Shown here one piece after another: positions 27,387-39,239 of a DNA stretch of 64,000 nt (positions within the stretch are counted from its first letter, which is position 1; each line of letters starts with the position of its first letter). The notes under the pieces were generated by a model. That model was not told where the DNA came from. It worked only from the letters and a program-made list of their open reading frames with translations, and did no database searches. The stretch lies in the NCBI RefSeq assembly GCF_032854445.1, contig NC_088307.1:16568017-16632016 (forward strand). The letters run 5' to 3'. This DNA is from Liolophura sinensis. Lineage: Eukaryota > Mollusca > Polyplacophora > Chitonida > Chitonidae. The position numbers were made by a program, and so were the translations under genes.

Positions 27387-27458
27387 TCGCCGTCATATGA
27401 CTGAAAAATTGTTGAGTACGACGTTAAACCCCAAGCTCTCACTCACTCATCCATTCAC
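27387..27458 (-). mobile_element. SINE family B, 5' stub flanked by the same 12-bp repeat
   Basis: On the reverse strand it reads gagtgagtgagagcttggggtttaacgtcgtactcaacaatttttcagtcatatgacg, the first about 70 bp of family B. It is bracketed by tcaaatgacaga at 27375-27386 and 27459-27470. The 3' three quarters of the repeat is absent. Confidence 0.88.
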
Positions 27459-27571
27459 TCAAATGACAGAATGGAATCAAATATGCTTCGATGCCACGCA
27501 GGTCTGTTGGTCCCTGTGTCATTTAACACCACGCAGGTCTATTGGTCCAGGTGGCATTTACCACGACGCTT

Positions 27572-28877
27572 CAACTTATCTAGGCTGAATTCAGTTCAGG
27601 ATAACGACCTGTTTCGAAAACGGTTAAGAAAGGTGTCAAGGTGCAAAAAAAGACAAAAATGGGCAAAACGAGTGTATAAAACAACGGATATAAATTTGAC
27701 AAAAATGGACATCTCTCCCACCTCTACTCCATCAAGGTACCAGTAGGGACCAGTAGGGACCAGTAAGGAGGAAAGCGCATAGGGCGATTTCCTCGAAAAG
27801 TTTATAGTGTCTCGTATTGCCTGACACATACTTTCGAACCATAAAAACACAAGAAGACTATTCTGTAGAAGAGTAAAATATGTTGCCAAGTGCAAAAATT
27901 CAGCTATGGTTTAAAATATTAACAGTAAATGTTTACACCTCAATAAATACATCATGAACGGAGAACTTCCAAAACTAAATAGTACAGTCTACCAAAATCG
28001 TGAACCTTGGTCCCCGATTCGATGTCAAACAACTTCTGCTGTTAAAACAACTCTGTCCAACTTGAAGAATGAAGAAGGTCACAAGCTGTGTAACATGATT
28101 AACACTTACTGGACTGTGGGCAAAACCCTACCCCAAGCGAATACGGCTTACACGGAAGAGATTTATTGATTCCGCGTTTTATAAAGAATCTCTAAAGTGG
28201 TCTGGCATGGAAGTCTTGTCGGGTGTAAATATCCGGCATTGAATGGCTTTGACTTGCTCACAAGTTACTCTGCCGTTTCACTTCGGCCAGCTGTTGTTTG
28301 TATGGTGGGCCGTAACAGACATCGATTATTTCTATAACCGATTTTTGTTTCTTCGAGTTTCTGGCCGTCGTTTCCAATCTTCCGTGTAAGTTACGGAGTT
28401 AGAGGGAAAAAAGAACCCGAGACAAGTTAAAAATGGAAATTATATTCCTGGAATGAAACGAAGAGAGTCTTCAGTCCAGACAATATCCGGCGAAGCAGAG
28501 AATGGCCATCAAGCAGGTTCTATTTAAAGAAGCCAGGCTGTAATAGTAAGCATGTTACAATCAATCGATCATTATATCACAGATGTGGCATGTAAACATG
28601 TATAATGTTCGATTATTGAATGTTTCTCATTTTACAGATTTTTCAGTTTATAGAAATTTACTAAAACAAAAAACAAACAGCCTGGGAGAGGCTGCAAGTA
28701 TGAACATTGTACAATGATGTTTTATTTAGAGTGTTTGTTGCAAAACGAAAGAAGCATTGAAAGTGAAGGTAGCATCTGTAGAAAGATCATTAAAAGCTGT
28801 AGTTGAAATTACTTTGACTTTTGGTTTTATATTTTAATCACTGAATGAAATGTAGCCACATTTTTGGGTTGGCTATT
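27572..28877. other. No gene recognised
   Basis: Spacer. A 10-bp accagtaggg unit is repeated three times at about 27739-27766. An open plus frame at 27954-28169 (71 residues) has no recognised domain. Confidence 0.45.
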
Positions 28878-29105
28878 TATTTGATTGGTGCTTTACGTCG
28901 TACTCGAGAATATCTCACTTATATGGTGCAATATGGTAGGAGCAAACCAGGCACAACCGGGGGAAACCCACGGCCATATCAGCAGGTTGCTGACGGTCCT
29001 TCCCATGTACTGTCGGAGAGGAAAGCATCATTTGCTGGACATGAACTCACAGCGACCGCATTGATGAGAGGCTCCTGGCTCTTGGGTTATATAAGGTTGG
29101 GTTAA
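28878..29105 (-). mobile_element. SINE family A, diverged copy
   Basis: Reverse orientation: ttgattggtgctttacgtcgtactcgagaatatctcac, a damaged central part, gggggaaacccacggccat, cagcaggttgctga, and accgcattgatgagaggctcctgg. The end of the head is blurred. Confidence 0.85.
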
Positions 29106-29350
29106 TGGAGCATATTAAGAATGTACAACTGTATGTATGTCGTCAGTGACGTCACATAGCTTTTTCTACGCCTATTCAGATCTGAATAAAATCCTTGTGA
29201 CCTTTGTTCATGCAATGTGTCCATGCGCACGAAAAAAAAAATAATAAAATTTTCATTAAATTTCTGTTTTACAGATACAGAAAAATCGGTGTGACGTTAT
29301 TGATGACATACATTAATTTATCTATATCTACCATAAAAAGCACCTTTCAA

Positions 29351-30350
29351 TTATCCTAAGAAGTTGTTGCATATGTTCAGTGAAAAAACGATTGAAGGGT
29401 GAACTCCAGGAGATATAATTCTAAAGATGCTTTTTAGCATGTGCTTTCTATGAGTGGCATAGGCTGGGCAGTCAAGGAAATAATGAGATGCACTTTCACA
29501 TTTATGTTTACATTTACTACATGACTGATCGTCGATAATGTTATATTTAAAGAGGTCACCGTGAAGAGCGCTCAGTCCCATTCTCATTCTGCAGAGCACA
29601 ATAGAGGAAAGGTGTCAAATGAATTACACACAGATGTTAGATCACGGTTAATACCGTCTTGAGAGTACAAACAGTTCTTAACTGTTTCCAATGAAGAGTT
29701 TTGGATATGAACAGGCAATGAATTCCATTCTTTAGTAGTCTTGGGAAAGAAGGAAGAAGAGAAAATCTGAGTTCGGCGTTTAAATAATCGACAGTGATGT
29801 CTATTTCTAAGATTGTAGGCATTTACTTCGCTGTTATACCTTTGAGTTAGTGAGGTCTTTAGGTATGGAGGAGAGAGCCCATTGACGATTTTATTTTATA
29901 CACGCCGAATGTATAAGGGTTCCTATTTTAGTTCATTTAAAAGAGATTTATATGAAGTTCGACGTAAACCGCCTGTACATAACAATGCTGCTCGGCGTTG
30001 GACATTTTCCAATGAGTTGGATATTGAGACGCTGCAGTTGTCAAATAGAAAATCTCCATATTCAATAAAAGACCTTATCAAGCCGAAGTACAGTGTGATC
30101 ATACACTTTCTAGTAAGTGTGCGCCTGGCCCGACTAATCATACTCAATTTCATATTACTTGTCTTAACTATAGCTCTTACATGCTCATTCCATTTACCAT
30201 TGTGTTGCAGAATAATTCCGAGAACGGAACGCTCTTCACATCTACGCCTTTTAAATACAATCTCGGATGTGAAGGATTATTTTTCGATGATATTAAGAGA
30301 TAAACAGTTTATGCATTGGTTTATGGCACAGTGACTAGAATGAGAACATA
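29351..30350 (-). pseudogene. LINE ORF2 3' part: reverse transcriptase thumb to zinc-finger end
   Basis: Reading leftward, and with frame changes, the blocks follow the order expected at the C-terminal end of a jockey/L2-like non-LTR polymerase. First comes L-G-I-I-L-x-x-N-G-K-W-N-E-H-V (about 30200-30240), then RRTLTRKCMITLYFGLIRSF-IEYGD and ENVQRRAALLCTGGLRRTSY (29923-30153). Then come N-G-L-S-P-P-Y-L, Y-N-L-R-N-R and SSFFPKTTKEWNSLP (about 29700-29890). A final cysteine/histidine segment follows at 29351-29599 (C-x2-C ... H-Y-F-L-D-C-P-x-Y-x-x-H-R, zf-RVT-like). The catalytic core is missing. The antisense 150-residue plus frame at 29882-30334 is a shadow. Confidence 0.85.
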
Positions 30351-30538
30351 ACAGGGATGCTCTTCATGGTAGGTCTCCTCTTATTACCTCCCATTGTGTA
30401 TCTTTCCCGATAAATACTTGACCACCAACTGGTCTCGGGTCACTTAGATTCTATCAGCATGCCTTAGGTCTACGTCTACGACCTACTATCCAGTATCGGA
30501 GAATACAGACACTAAAATGTAGTGAAAGCGGCCGTTCT

Positions 30539-30850
30539 AGAGAAGTGGCGTGGGCATTTCTTTATCCTATAATGTAGTGTATAAACGGTATTACAACACT
30601 ACTTTGTAGTGTGGAGAAGTGGTGTAAGCATTTGTCTATCCTAAAATGTAGTGTATAAACCGTATTACAACACTACTTCGTGCTGTGGAGAAGTGGTGTA
30701 GGCAATTGTCTGTCCTAAAATGTAGTGCATAAAGGGCATTACAACACTATTCTGTAGTGTGGAGAAGTGGTGTAGGCATTAGTCTATCCTAAAAAGTAGT
30801 GTACAATGGTGTAAGCGGGAACCTAACGCTATACTTTGTGGTGTAGAGAA
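30539..30850. repeat. 74-bp tandem repeat, about four copies
   Basis: The unit is gtggagaagtggtgtaagca, tttgtctatcctaaaatgta, gtgtataaaccgtattacaa, cactactttgta. Copies diverge by about one base in ten, and the last is truncated and rearranged. Confidence 0.93.
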
Positions 30851-33391
30851 GTGATAGATTCTGCTTCCAACGGCATTTAGATTTGGTGAGGAAATACGCT
30901 AACTCTGTGTTCCTTATGGATAGACAACTACTTGGGTTTATTTACACAATATTTCGACGTAGTTACTAACATCGTAATCAAGTTGTACTGTAGACTTGGA
31001 GTAATGGGTTTAAATGTAACAACTGGAGTTACAAATGTCATAAACATAAACAAAGTAAGAAATTGAGCATTAATCTAGACAGGAATGGTAGATTCTGATT
31101 AGCACATTTATCCACGTACATTGTTATGGCACCTCAGAGCCACAAGAGCAGGAAAACGGTTAGGGAAGTGTGTAATAAGGTGTGACAATCATTTCCATTG
31201 CCGAACAAAAATTAGTTTTCATTCCGTTTGTTAGCATGAAGAATTACACATTACCTGTTATTGGGCGAAAACACTCAGAGTATCGATAGCCTAAGCTTAC
31301 ACATTGGTCCCTGAAAGTGAAACCAGCATTGCAAAACTATTGATTCTGACAGCAATATAGCGACGCAAACGACGGGAATGTACAGTTATTTCTGGGACTA
31401 CAGGAGAAATTAATTCATCAAGTCGCAGGGGATCGCTTTTTCGGTCATTTCACATTAGGTCCAGACAAGTGACATGAGGTTACCAAGTGTCCGGTTTCCG
31501 TCAGCTTGACTTATAAGCCCTAATCAATCATGCTCCGTGGCTGACAACCCGTAACGACTGGTGGTCGTCAAAGTCCAATCCCATTGCCCTGTTTTCTTGG
31601 CTTATTGATGTGGTTTGGGCTGAATAGCCATGGTAATAAATCGGCGTCTTCCAGTGTCGTGGGGAACAACGACACGACTACATCCTTAGATCAAAGCATT
31701 GGATGGTCAATGTCCACTGTGATTATATTTATTGTACGTATCCATGTAGATAGGGCCGTATTTTCTGAAAGTGTATCAATCGACTGTATTGGAATGGCAT
31801 AGACTACATTTGAATTGGCTTACATTTTTACGTATGCTAAAGACTATAGGCCTACTTCACATAGCCTATATGGCGGCTGCTGTTTATGGTTTGGAGAGAT
31901 CTAATCAAAACATCGTCATATAACTAATTAATAAACCTCCCAAGACTGTCAGCTGGCCATACCGTGAGAGCTACATCGATAGAAAAAGGCTAAAACACTG
32001 GAAGCAAAACTTAAGCAGCAAGGACAGTGTGAAAACTAGAAATTGGTAGCAACAAACAGGTTAAAACCCGGACTTTTGTCAGTTTACCTCAGTTCAAATA
32101 GGCCTACATGTTTAGAAAATAATATCATTCCCCTGGCATTATGGCTTGTCTAGAAGGATGTAAAAACGGCGGTGATGTTAATAGCTATGTATTAGATGCC
32201 ACTGTTCTAGAACTACTCAAATGCTGTGTTGTCATCACATTTGATGAACACTTACATGAAAACAATGCTGGGATCAACTGGGACACTAACATATGTGACC
32301 TGGGTGATGTGTAACGTGTGAGAGATCTCTCAGGCAATAGACATGTGGTGTCTCAGTTTCTCTCGCGCAACAGGATCTTCACTGCTGTAAACAATACCGT
32401 GGCGATGAGGTTAAGTTTAATTAGTTTTTTTTACTACCCTTTTAGGTTTCTTAAGGTGGAAACCATACACTTTACAACAAAACTGAACACATCCATTTTA
32501 CACTCTGTACGCCAGATAGCTACAGTGGTTTCAAAAGGGCCCGGGTGCTTTTATAAATCAGTAAACACTTGAGTCAAGCTATCATTCTTTAGTGTACACA
32601 ATCTTGGCTAAAATATGGGCATTTGGACAAATCAGCTTGATACAAAAACAGACTATTAATCCTGTACGCATGTTTCCAATATGGATATAAATGTTTTTTA
32701 GGGCATATTTGAAATGTTTTATGTTTCTGTGTTCACATTTTTCTAGAATTAGTTTAATTTTCGACCTTTCTATTCAGTATTGAGTTCAAACATGAGGTGA
32801 ACCTCTAATGTGATAAAGCCTGTTTTAACTATTAAGTCCAAACTATTATTCTCCATAAGCCTATCTGCTATACATTTTCGATATAAGGCTATCTAGCATC
32901 GCCATCCAGCATTTTGCTACACCCACAGAATTCGCATGTCTGTGTAGTAATACATTATTTGGATATTTTCATCCAGTTTTTTGTCGTTATGTAACATGGG
33001 GAGTATATCAGGTACGCAAACCATAACGTTGGCCACTAAAATTATGACAAACAAATAGGATATTCCTGCCATCTATCGATCCTAACGATTTATATGTGAT
33101 AAGCGAGTGACTCAAGGACTTGTAGCGATCTACAATTTTTTTTCTTCGTCGATGTTCAAGTGTGACAGAGACGACTAGAACTGATTACAGAGACCCGAAA
33201 GCTTAATGATGGGAAAATGCTACGTATTGCATATTTATGTAGTAACTTCCTGTTGTGTCCAGATCATTCCGGTCCCAAAACTGTCCACAATACTTCAGAC
33301 CTCCCTAGCCCCCCCCCCCCCCCCCCCCAACAACTAATACTTAATACGTGCATTTTAACTATAATACTATTTCGACAGAAATATAAATGCC
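30851..33391. other. No gene recognised; poly-C tract
   Basis: AT-rich spacer. A start-less open stretch at about 32145-32313 encodes some 57 residues without a recognised domain. A run of 20 C lies at 33309-33328. Frames at 31584-31802 and 32318-32572 are not supported. Confidence 0.45.
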
Positions 33392-33406
33392 ATCATTAGT
33401 GAATTT

Positions 33407-33677
33407 GTGGGGCCTCCGTGGCTCAGTCAGTTAGCGCGCTAGCGCCGCGTAATGACCCAGGAGCCTCTCACCAATGCGGTCGCTGTGAGTTCAAGTCCAG
33501 CTTATGCTGGCTTCCTCTCCGGCCGTATGTGGGAAGGTCTGTCAGCAACCTGCGGATGGTCGTGAGTTTCCCCCGGGCTGTGCCCGGTCTCCACCCACCA
33601 TAATGCTGGCCGCCGTGGTATAAGTGAAATATTCTTGAATACGGCGTAAAACACCAATCAAATAAATAAATAAATAA
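33407..33677 (+). mobile_element. SINE family A, full-length young copy
   Basis: Best reference copy. The head has an A-box-like tggctcagtcagttagcg at 33419-33436 and a B-box-like gagttcaagtcc at 33487-33498, so transcription by RNA polymerase III is expected. A conserved body and cttgaatacggcgtaaaacaccaatc with an AAATA tail follow. A perfect 15-bp duplication (atcattagtgaattt) flanks it at 33392-33406 and 33678-33692. Confidence 0.96.
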
Positions 33678-33692
33678 ATCATTAGTGAATTT

Positions 33693-35026
33693 CAAATTTA
33701 TTAAAACTGTGAGAAACGCAAAAGAATATAGTAGGCCACATTGTGGCGGTTATTTGTGTCATGGCTGGGAATTCTCTATTGCCCAGGGTATAGTGGTGAT
33801 ATCCGCATCAAAGGTACACACTTGTTTGGTGCTGACAAAGACATGCAAATACACAAACAGTTCATGACTTAAACAGAATTAGGTACTGCAATTTACAATT
33901 TTTGGACGTCACTAGTCTAGAATTAATCGAACTGCTGTCATAACATGAACATACAATAACACTAAAATGTTCCTTTACTCTTTGGCTCAGAACGACTGTG
34001 TTCAAGTTCATCTTGTCAATTTGCATTTAAAACCCAGCACATGTGGACCAGGGGAGATAACCGACTAGCGCTTAACCACTGTTTAGATCCTTGTATTCGT
34101 GGCAAGTCATGCAATAGCCGCAACACGCCCGGTTTCGTGAATGGGCGGTAGCTTTATGCACCCATTCACATCATGACAATTAGTAATGAAGCCCTATCAT
34201 GACTGGGTGGCGCAAGCGGTCAAGTAACGTTTCGAGAGTTTCGTGAGAAGGTTCGGTCCTACATGTAGTTGTTGATCCTCTTCAACAGGAAAACTATATG
34301 TGAGAGTTAATTTGTCAAGAAAAACAAATTAACAAATTAACATTAAATTAGACACAAAACTACACGCAATATAATAAGACTTACAACATAGAATTCAAAA
34401 TCAGGGCATTATTTTAGCTATTTATATAAATGCGTAAATAATACGCTCCTTAGCACAATACTTTAGATGTTCAGTAAAAAAAGTGCCATAGAGTTAATCG
34501 CAGTATATTAGACGTCACTCGTCCAGAATCACATTGAATATACAAACACATTAAGTAATGGTAAGGCGCCCGGTTATATAAGTCTGACAAGATCCAACCA
34601 GCATGGGGTGCCACCCGAATGCATTTATGTAGGTGTGAACGCACAACTCATTGGTAATATGTATGCATGGGTACATATTCATGTTCACAACGTTGATTTC
34701 AGTTTTTATATCACCTTCTGATGTTTGCAGTTTTGGATATAGCATGCCTATTTTGGTAAGTTTTATGAAGCGTGGTGTTCAGTTCTGCCTTGTGTTTAGT
34801 TTTGCCTTTGTTCAGTTTTGCGTTTTGTTCTTTTGCTGCTTACACGTTTTCTTGTAGAATAATTAGTAACCTTTATCCACGTTTTGTCCCTATGTACATA
34901 AGATAGATGTTATGATTATTAACCAAAACGAATGATCTGACGCTTAGATACCATAATAGATTTCCCCATAAAAACAGCAGAAACACCTTGACCATTGCTA
35001 AGGCTAGGAACAGCTTGGTACTCCGC
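33693..35026. other. No gene recognised
   Basis: AT-rich spacer. Overlapping frames at 34551-34857 run on both strands without a recognised domain. Confidence 0.45.
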
Positions 35027-35200
35027 ATTCCAAAATATTTCACTTATACGACGGCGGTCAGCATTGTGGCAGGAGGAATACGGGTTCGGGGAAGCCGTAG
35101 AATATCTGCAGGATAGCAGGTGAACATTCCCACGTACGAACGAAGATTCTGAGACACAGTGCTGCGCTAGCACGCTAACAACTTGGCCAGCGAGGCTTCT
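35027..35200 (-). mobile_element. SINE family A, old diverged copy
   Basis: Reverse orientation: ttccaaaatatttcacttatacgacggcggtcagcattgtgg, ggaggaatacgggttcggggaagcc, cattcccacgtacgaacgaag, and gctgcgctagcacgctaacaacttggccagcgaggc. The middle of the head is deleted. Confidence 0.82.
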
Positions 35201-36027
35201 GTTGTTCTTTTAAAATTGTTACAAAGTGTAATATTGGGAGGGCGAGATCGTCTCAAACACCTGTCCAAAACTTCCGATTCATTTTATATTTCACTTCATG
35301 TGTGTTGCTCCAGTGCTGCTTCACCAAGCCGAAACTTGAACACTCCACTAATTTTCCTAAATTATCATTACGGAGATGATATTCTGGAGAAGAAATTTGT
35401 TTTATTTTCCTTTTTTATCTATTTTTGTATTGTTTTAATTAAATATCTTTAATTATATGTAATTTTTGGTTTTCAGAATAAGCTTTGCTATCTGCATCTG
35501 TAATAAATAAATTGATTTGCCAGTTGATATCAATAATATTTGGTAAATATTCGGTGGTCGCAGGATGCTTCATATCCTCCGGTTCAGCTCAAGTCAATGT
35601 TTCCTCTATTTTTGATTTGGGTGATCTCCCCAGCACGGGGATTCACATAACTTCACAGTTTGCTTTTCGTGTTTAGTTCAACGACTTATTCGTCTTTCGT
35701 AATATTTTCAGGAATGAATGTGATTGTGTGGTACCCCACACCACTGAACCTTTCTCTTAATACAAAAATCATTACCTCAGTTATGGTTTTGTTATAACTG
35801 TTCATTAATATGATTAAAAATAGAAACGTACACGCCACCTAGCACCATGTAGAATTAGGTAAAAAAGCAGTGAGAGATCCGGTTAAAGTCCCAACGAATT
35901 CATTATATCTTTTGTCTTTCAGTATGCTGTTTTAGATCACATTTCTTAGTTTCACTTTGCATTTCTTTTCAGTCAGAGCATAGTGGCATGTGGTGTTCGA
36001 AGAAAAAAATATAATATAAAGAGTCCA
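35201..36027. other. No gene recognised
   Basis: AT-rich spacer; frames at 35183-35676 have no recognised domain. Confidence 0.45.
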
Positions 36028-36160
36028 GCACAGAGTAAAACTAGAGCAGCGGTGACAATGTGGTAGTTGGCAAACGGTCACACCTAAGTACGGCCTCCGG
36101 CGAATTTACCTCGTCAGAGCTTTATTCTAACTGTTCATGTAAATGCTTAACAAGTAGTCC
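36028..36160 (-). repeat. Family R head, reversed
   Basis: Reads agagtaaaactagagcagcggtgacaatg, acggtcacacc, cggcgaatttacctcg and ctttattctaactgttcatg, in the same order as 11855-11990. Confidence 0.6.
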
Positions 36161-36289
36161 TTTCCACAGAGTATCCAATAAGCCTTTGACTCCATGTTAC
36201 TTCGTTCCATCATGTATCCCATATTTTTCGTCAACTGAAATCCGATTCTAATTGCCCTTTGGTGGGGGTAATGCTGCTTGTGGACGTAT

Positions 36290-36477
36290 ATCCACAAGCT
36301 CAAGTAAAACAGAGATAATTAACAAAGATACGTATGAAAGTATTCGCACAAATTCAAGTAAAACAGAGACAATCAATATTTTGTACTTATGAAGGTATTC
36401 CCACAACCTCAAGTCTCACAGAGACAATCTACATTTGATACTTACAAAAGTATTCCCACAAGATCAAGTAAAACCAC
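36290..36477. repeat. About 55-bp tandem repeat, three to four copies
   Basis: The unit is caagtaaaacagagacaatc, aatattttgtacttatgaag, gtattcccacaacct. Copies begin near 36301, 36355 and 36410, with a partial fourth at about 36465. Confidence 0.88.
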
Positions 36478-37189
36478 AACAAAAACCCTTGTCTTCTGAT
36501 GAAACGATGACTGCACACCAGACACTAGAAAACGATAGGTAGCTATTAAAAGAGCGCAGAGAACTCGCGATCACTGGAGGATACAGTATGTTGAAAGACT
36601 GTTAAAGCGGTAGCACAAGGCAGTGCAAATAAAACACAGAAAGATTACTGGCATAGGTTATGCTCAAATATAAGCAGAATTACATCTAGTGAGGAAGTCT
36701 GGCCACAAGTCAATGCAGTCAGTGGAAAGTGCCCAGCCATGTGTCTACTATCATAACAAGTGGGTGTCTCGTCCCGTCTGCACAAAGAGATTGTAGCTAC
36801 AATCGATTGTAGACCTTACATCTGAGTTTACAGTTAATTATACAAATAACTTTCGCCGCTTGCGTAATGTCGATTATAGTTTTACATTTTTACATCATAA
36901 TGATTCCAAGTCTAGCAACAACATGTGAAAAAATGTTCGCAGCGTCTTTTTTTAAGATATCTACATTGCAAGTCTTTGCACACTGAGTTGAAAAGTACTA
37001 ACTAACAGTTTATCTAAGGGAAGTATGTGAACTTATTTTTGGGTGATTGTAAATATTTATCACAGGATCGATCCAATTGCAATTTCTGATTGTAAGTTAC
37101 GACTATCGTAGCTTTCAATTCCTTCGTGCAAGAGGTTGTCGACCACGTTCGATTATTCAACCTTTAATAACTACTTCACATTGATTAGA
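36478..37189. other. No gene recognised
   Basis: AT-rich spacer, no coding or repeat signal that I can name. Confidence 0.5.
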
Positions 37190-38230
37190 TTGAAACTGGT
37201 TCTACACTATTACTGCACCAATGACTCATGCCCAGGAGCTGATGACATTTCTTACTCTATGATTTCACATCACCCTGTGTGTAAATTTAATATTACTATT
37301 GTATAACAGTGTGGACTAAGATGCAGTTACCTTCCAGTTGGAAGACAGTCATATTCATATTGCTAAGCCTGGCAAATCTGACTCTCTCCCTTTGTCATAT
37401 ACACTTATAGCGTTGATCTCTGCCTTATACAATATAATGGAAAAATTAGTAATTCTAGGCACCTTTGGTTTTTGGACAAGAACAATATTTTTTTTCCCTT
37501 TCTAGAGGGAATTTCGCAGTTGGCGAAGAACGACTAATCATATTACTTGAGTGGCTACTGTTACGAGGGCTCTTCTGAATAAGGAATATATTTTACTAGT
37601 GTTTCTTTACATATTTAATGTATACGATATCGTGTGGAGTGTGAGCTACATGTATTAATTAGTTATTTATTTGACGCCGGAATCAAACATATTTTGACGG
37701 CGGCCATTACGTCGAAGCAGTGTTCAGCTCTAAGGACAACACCATTCAATGTTTTGCAGGTTATGTGTAGTGAAATTTCCTTGGATATCCGCAGGAGGCC
37801 GTGGACTCTGAAACTTAAATCAGTAAAGAATAAGTCTGCTTCCACCGGGCTACAACATCCTGTATACGATTGTTTGTTTGTCCCGAACAGTGCAATGTCC
37901 GTGCTCAGCATGTTGGTAAAAATATTGGTTCTAATAAGTTCACTGTGCAAAGGAGAGTTGTCCCCCCTTTCTTCCCTCGCGCCTGAGTTTACCTTTCATA
38001 TTACTCGCCTTCGATGGTCTTGATAACAGGGAATGCACTCCAGTTACTATGAAAGAATATTCCCTGGAGCAAATCCATCGAAATGGTCAAATTTCATGGA
38101 TATACTTATATGGACCCATGGGCCAAGGGAGTGGAAGGGATGGGGCTGCTTTCTGCGTCAATAAGCTGGGATACTCAAGACACTTTGAGCTACAAATTGT
38201 ACTTTTGTATTTGAACCTCTTCAGTTTTCC
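37190..38230 (+). pseudogene. LINE ORF2 fragment: reverse transcriptase start and RNase H start
   Basis: With many stops and shifts, the stretch shows blocks of a jockey-type polymerase in order. D-D-I-S-Y-S-M-I lies at about 37235-37260, a P-x-x-W-K block at about 37335, and a YRPIS-x-L-T-S-C-L-like region at about 37385-37440. C-G-F-R-x-G-R-x-T-T-N-H-I corresponds to the R-x-G-R-S-T-x-D-H-I block at about 37510-37550. At about 38085-38170 a Y-x-x-G-P-M-G-Q-G-S-G-R-D-G-A-A-F segment resembles the first strand of RNase H (usual Y-T-D-G-S-K ... G-A-A); its catalytic aspartate is lost. The middle of the polymerase is deleted. Confidence 0.65.
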
Positions 38231-39067
38231 TAACCTTTTTAATTCATAACGTTCGTTACATAGAATTAAAACTAGGCACATGCCTTTGTTTTCACATTGT
38301 GCAGACCAAGTTTAAGTGTGGACCCTTCAGTCCAATTTCTACCAAATTAAGATTTTTGTTCAGTTTTGAACTTCAAACAATTTTCCAGACTTTTAGTCAA
38401 AACCGTTCCTTTAGTTGTAATATTGTATATGACTTTAAAGTCTGGACTTACAGAGCAAATTCCAACGAAGGGGTATTTCTTCCATTGTCAACAAATTATT
38501 GCAATTTTTGTTCTGTACTGGATTTTGACATCTGTGTTAGTCTGCTGGTTCTAGTCAGAAGGGGGTATGATAGCTTTTGTAATACTTTCACAATGCTTGA
38601 CATAATTTATACTGTTTATGTCCCAGTCAGTCTGTGCAACATATTTGCAACACCCATGTGTTTTGAGCCTAGGTAACCCTCCATGCATGCAGCCAATTTA
38701 AAACAGTTCCCACCGAAGCAGACAGCTTCGATTGGTTTATACCTTACTGTGCCCAGCTTTTAAGTAATCCTCCTTTCCAATAGCAGTCACTGGAAGCAAT
38801 TAAAACGAAACTTGATTCGCTAAAAGCTTCTCAAACAGATACTGCGGTATACACCAATAAGCTACACTCTCTCACAGCTAAATATGTGTGTACAAGGTTT
38901 GACAGAGAAGCAGTCGGACACAGATGGGCGGATATTTATCTTGACTTTAGCTGGCTCTAAGCCATTTACTCATTATGTATAGAAAAATCGACAATAAAGA
39001 TTGAAGAAATAATTTCCTGTCTTCAGATTACATCCTGAACACATAAACTGATACTTATTAAATATCA
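38231..39067. other. No gene recognised
   Basis: A 125-residue plus frame at 38299-38676 is hydrophobic, cysteine- and phenylalanine-rich, over T-rich DNA, with no recognised family. The rest is spacer. Confidence 0.4.
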
Positions 39068-39239
39068 TAGCTTCCTCTCCGGCCGTACGTGGGAATGTCT
39101 GTCAGCAACCTGCGGATGGTCGTAGGTTTCCCTCGGGCTGTGCCCGGTTTCCACCCACCATAATGCTGGTCGCCGTCGTATAAGTGAAATATTCTTGAGT
39201 ACGGCGTAAAACACCAATCAAATAAATAAACTAAATAAA
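39068..39239 (+). mobile_element. SINE family A, 5'-truncated copy
   Basis: Runs from cttcctctccggccgtacgtggg through cagcaacctgcggatggtcg to gagtacggcgtaaaacaccaatc and an AAATA tail. The head is absent. Confidence 0.93.

Larger units (their letters stand above)
27079..27571. repeat. About 68-78 bp degenerate tandem repeat, interrupted by two SINEs
   Basis: The unit begins caaatgayagaatggratcaaatatg, continues with gatgccacgcaggtctattgg and ends catttaccacgacgctt. Units begin near 27079 and 27148. A third unit is split, with caaatgacaga at 27226 and the rest from 27460. A partial fourth ends near 27571. Confidence 0.85.

Noticed and set aside
29882-30334. 150-residue plus-strand open frame
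   Set aside because: Antisense to clear LINE polymerase blocks on the minus strand.
37663-37950. 95-residue minus-strand frame
   Set aside because: Antisense to and overlapping the LINE-derived plus-strand region; no recognised domain.
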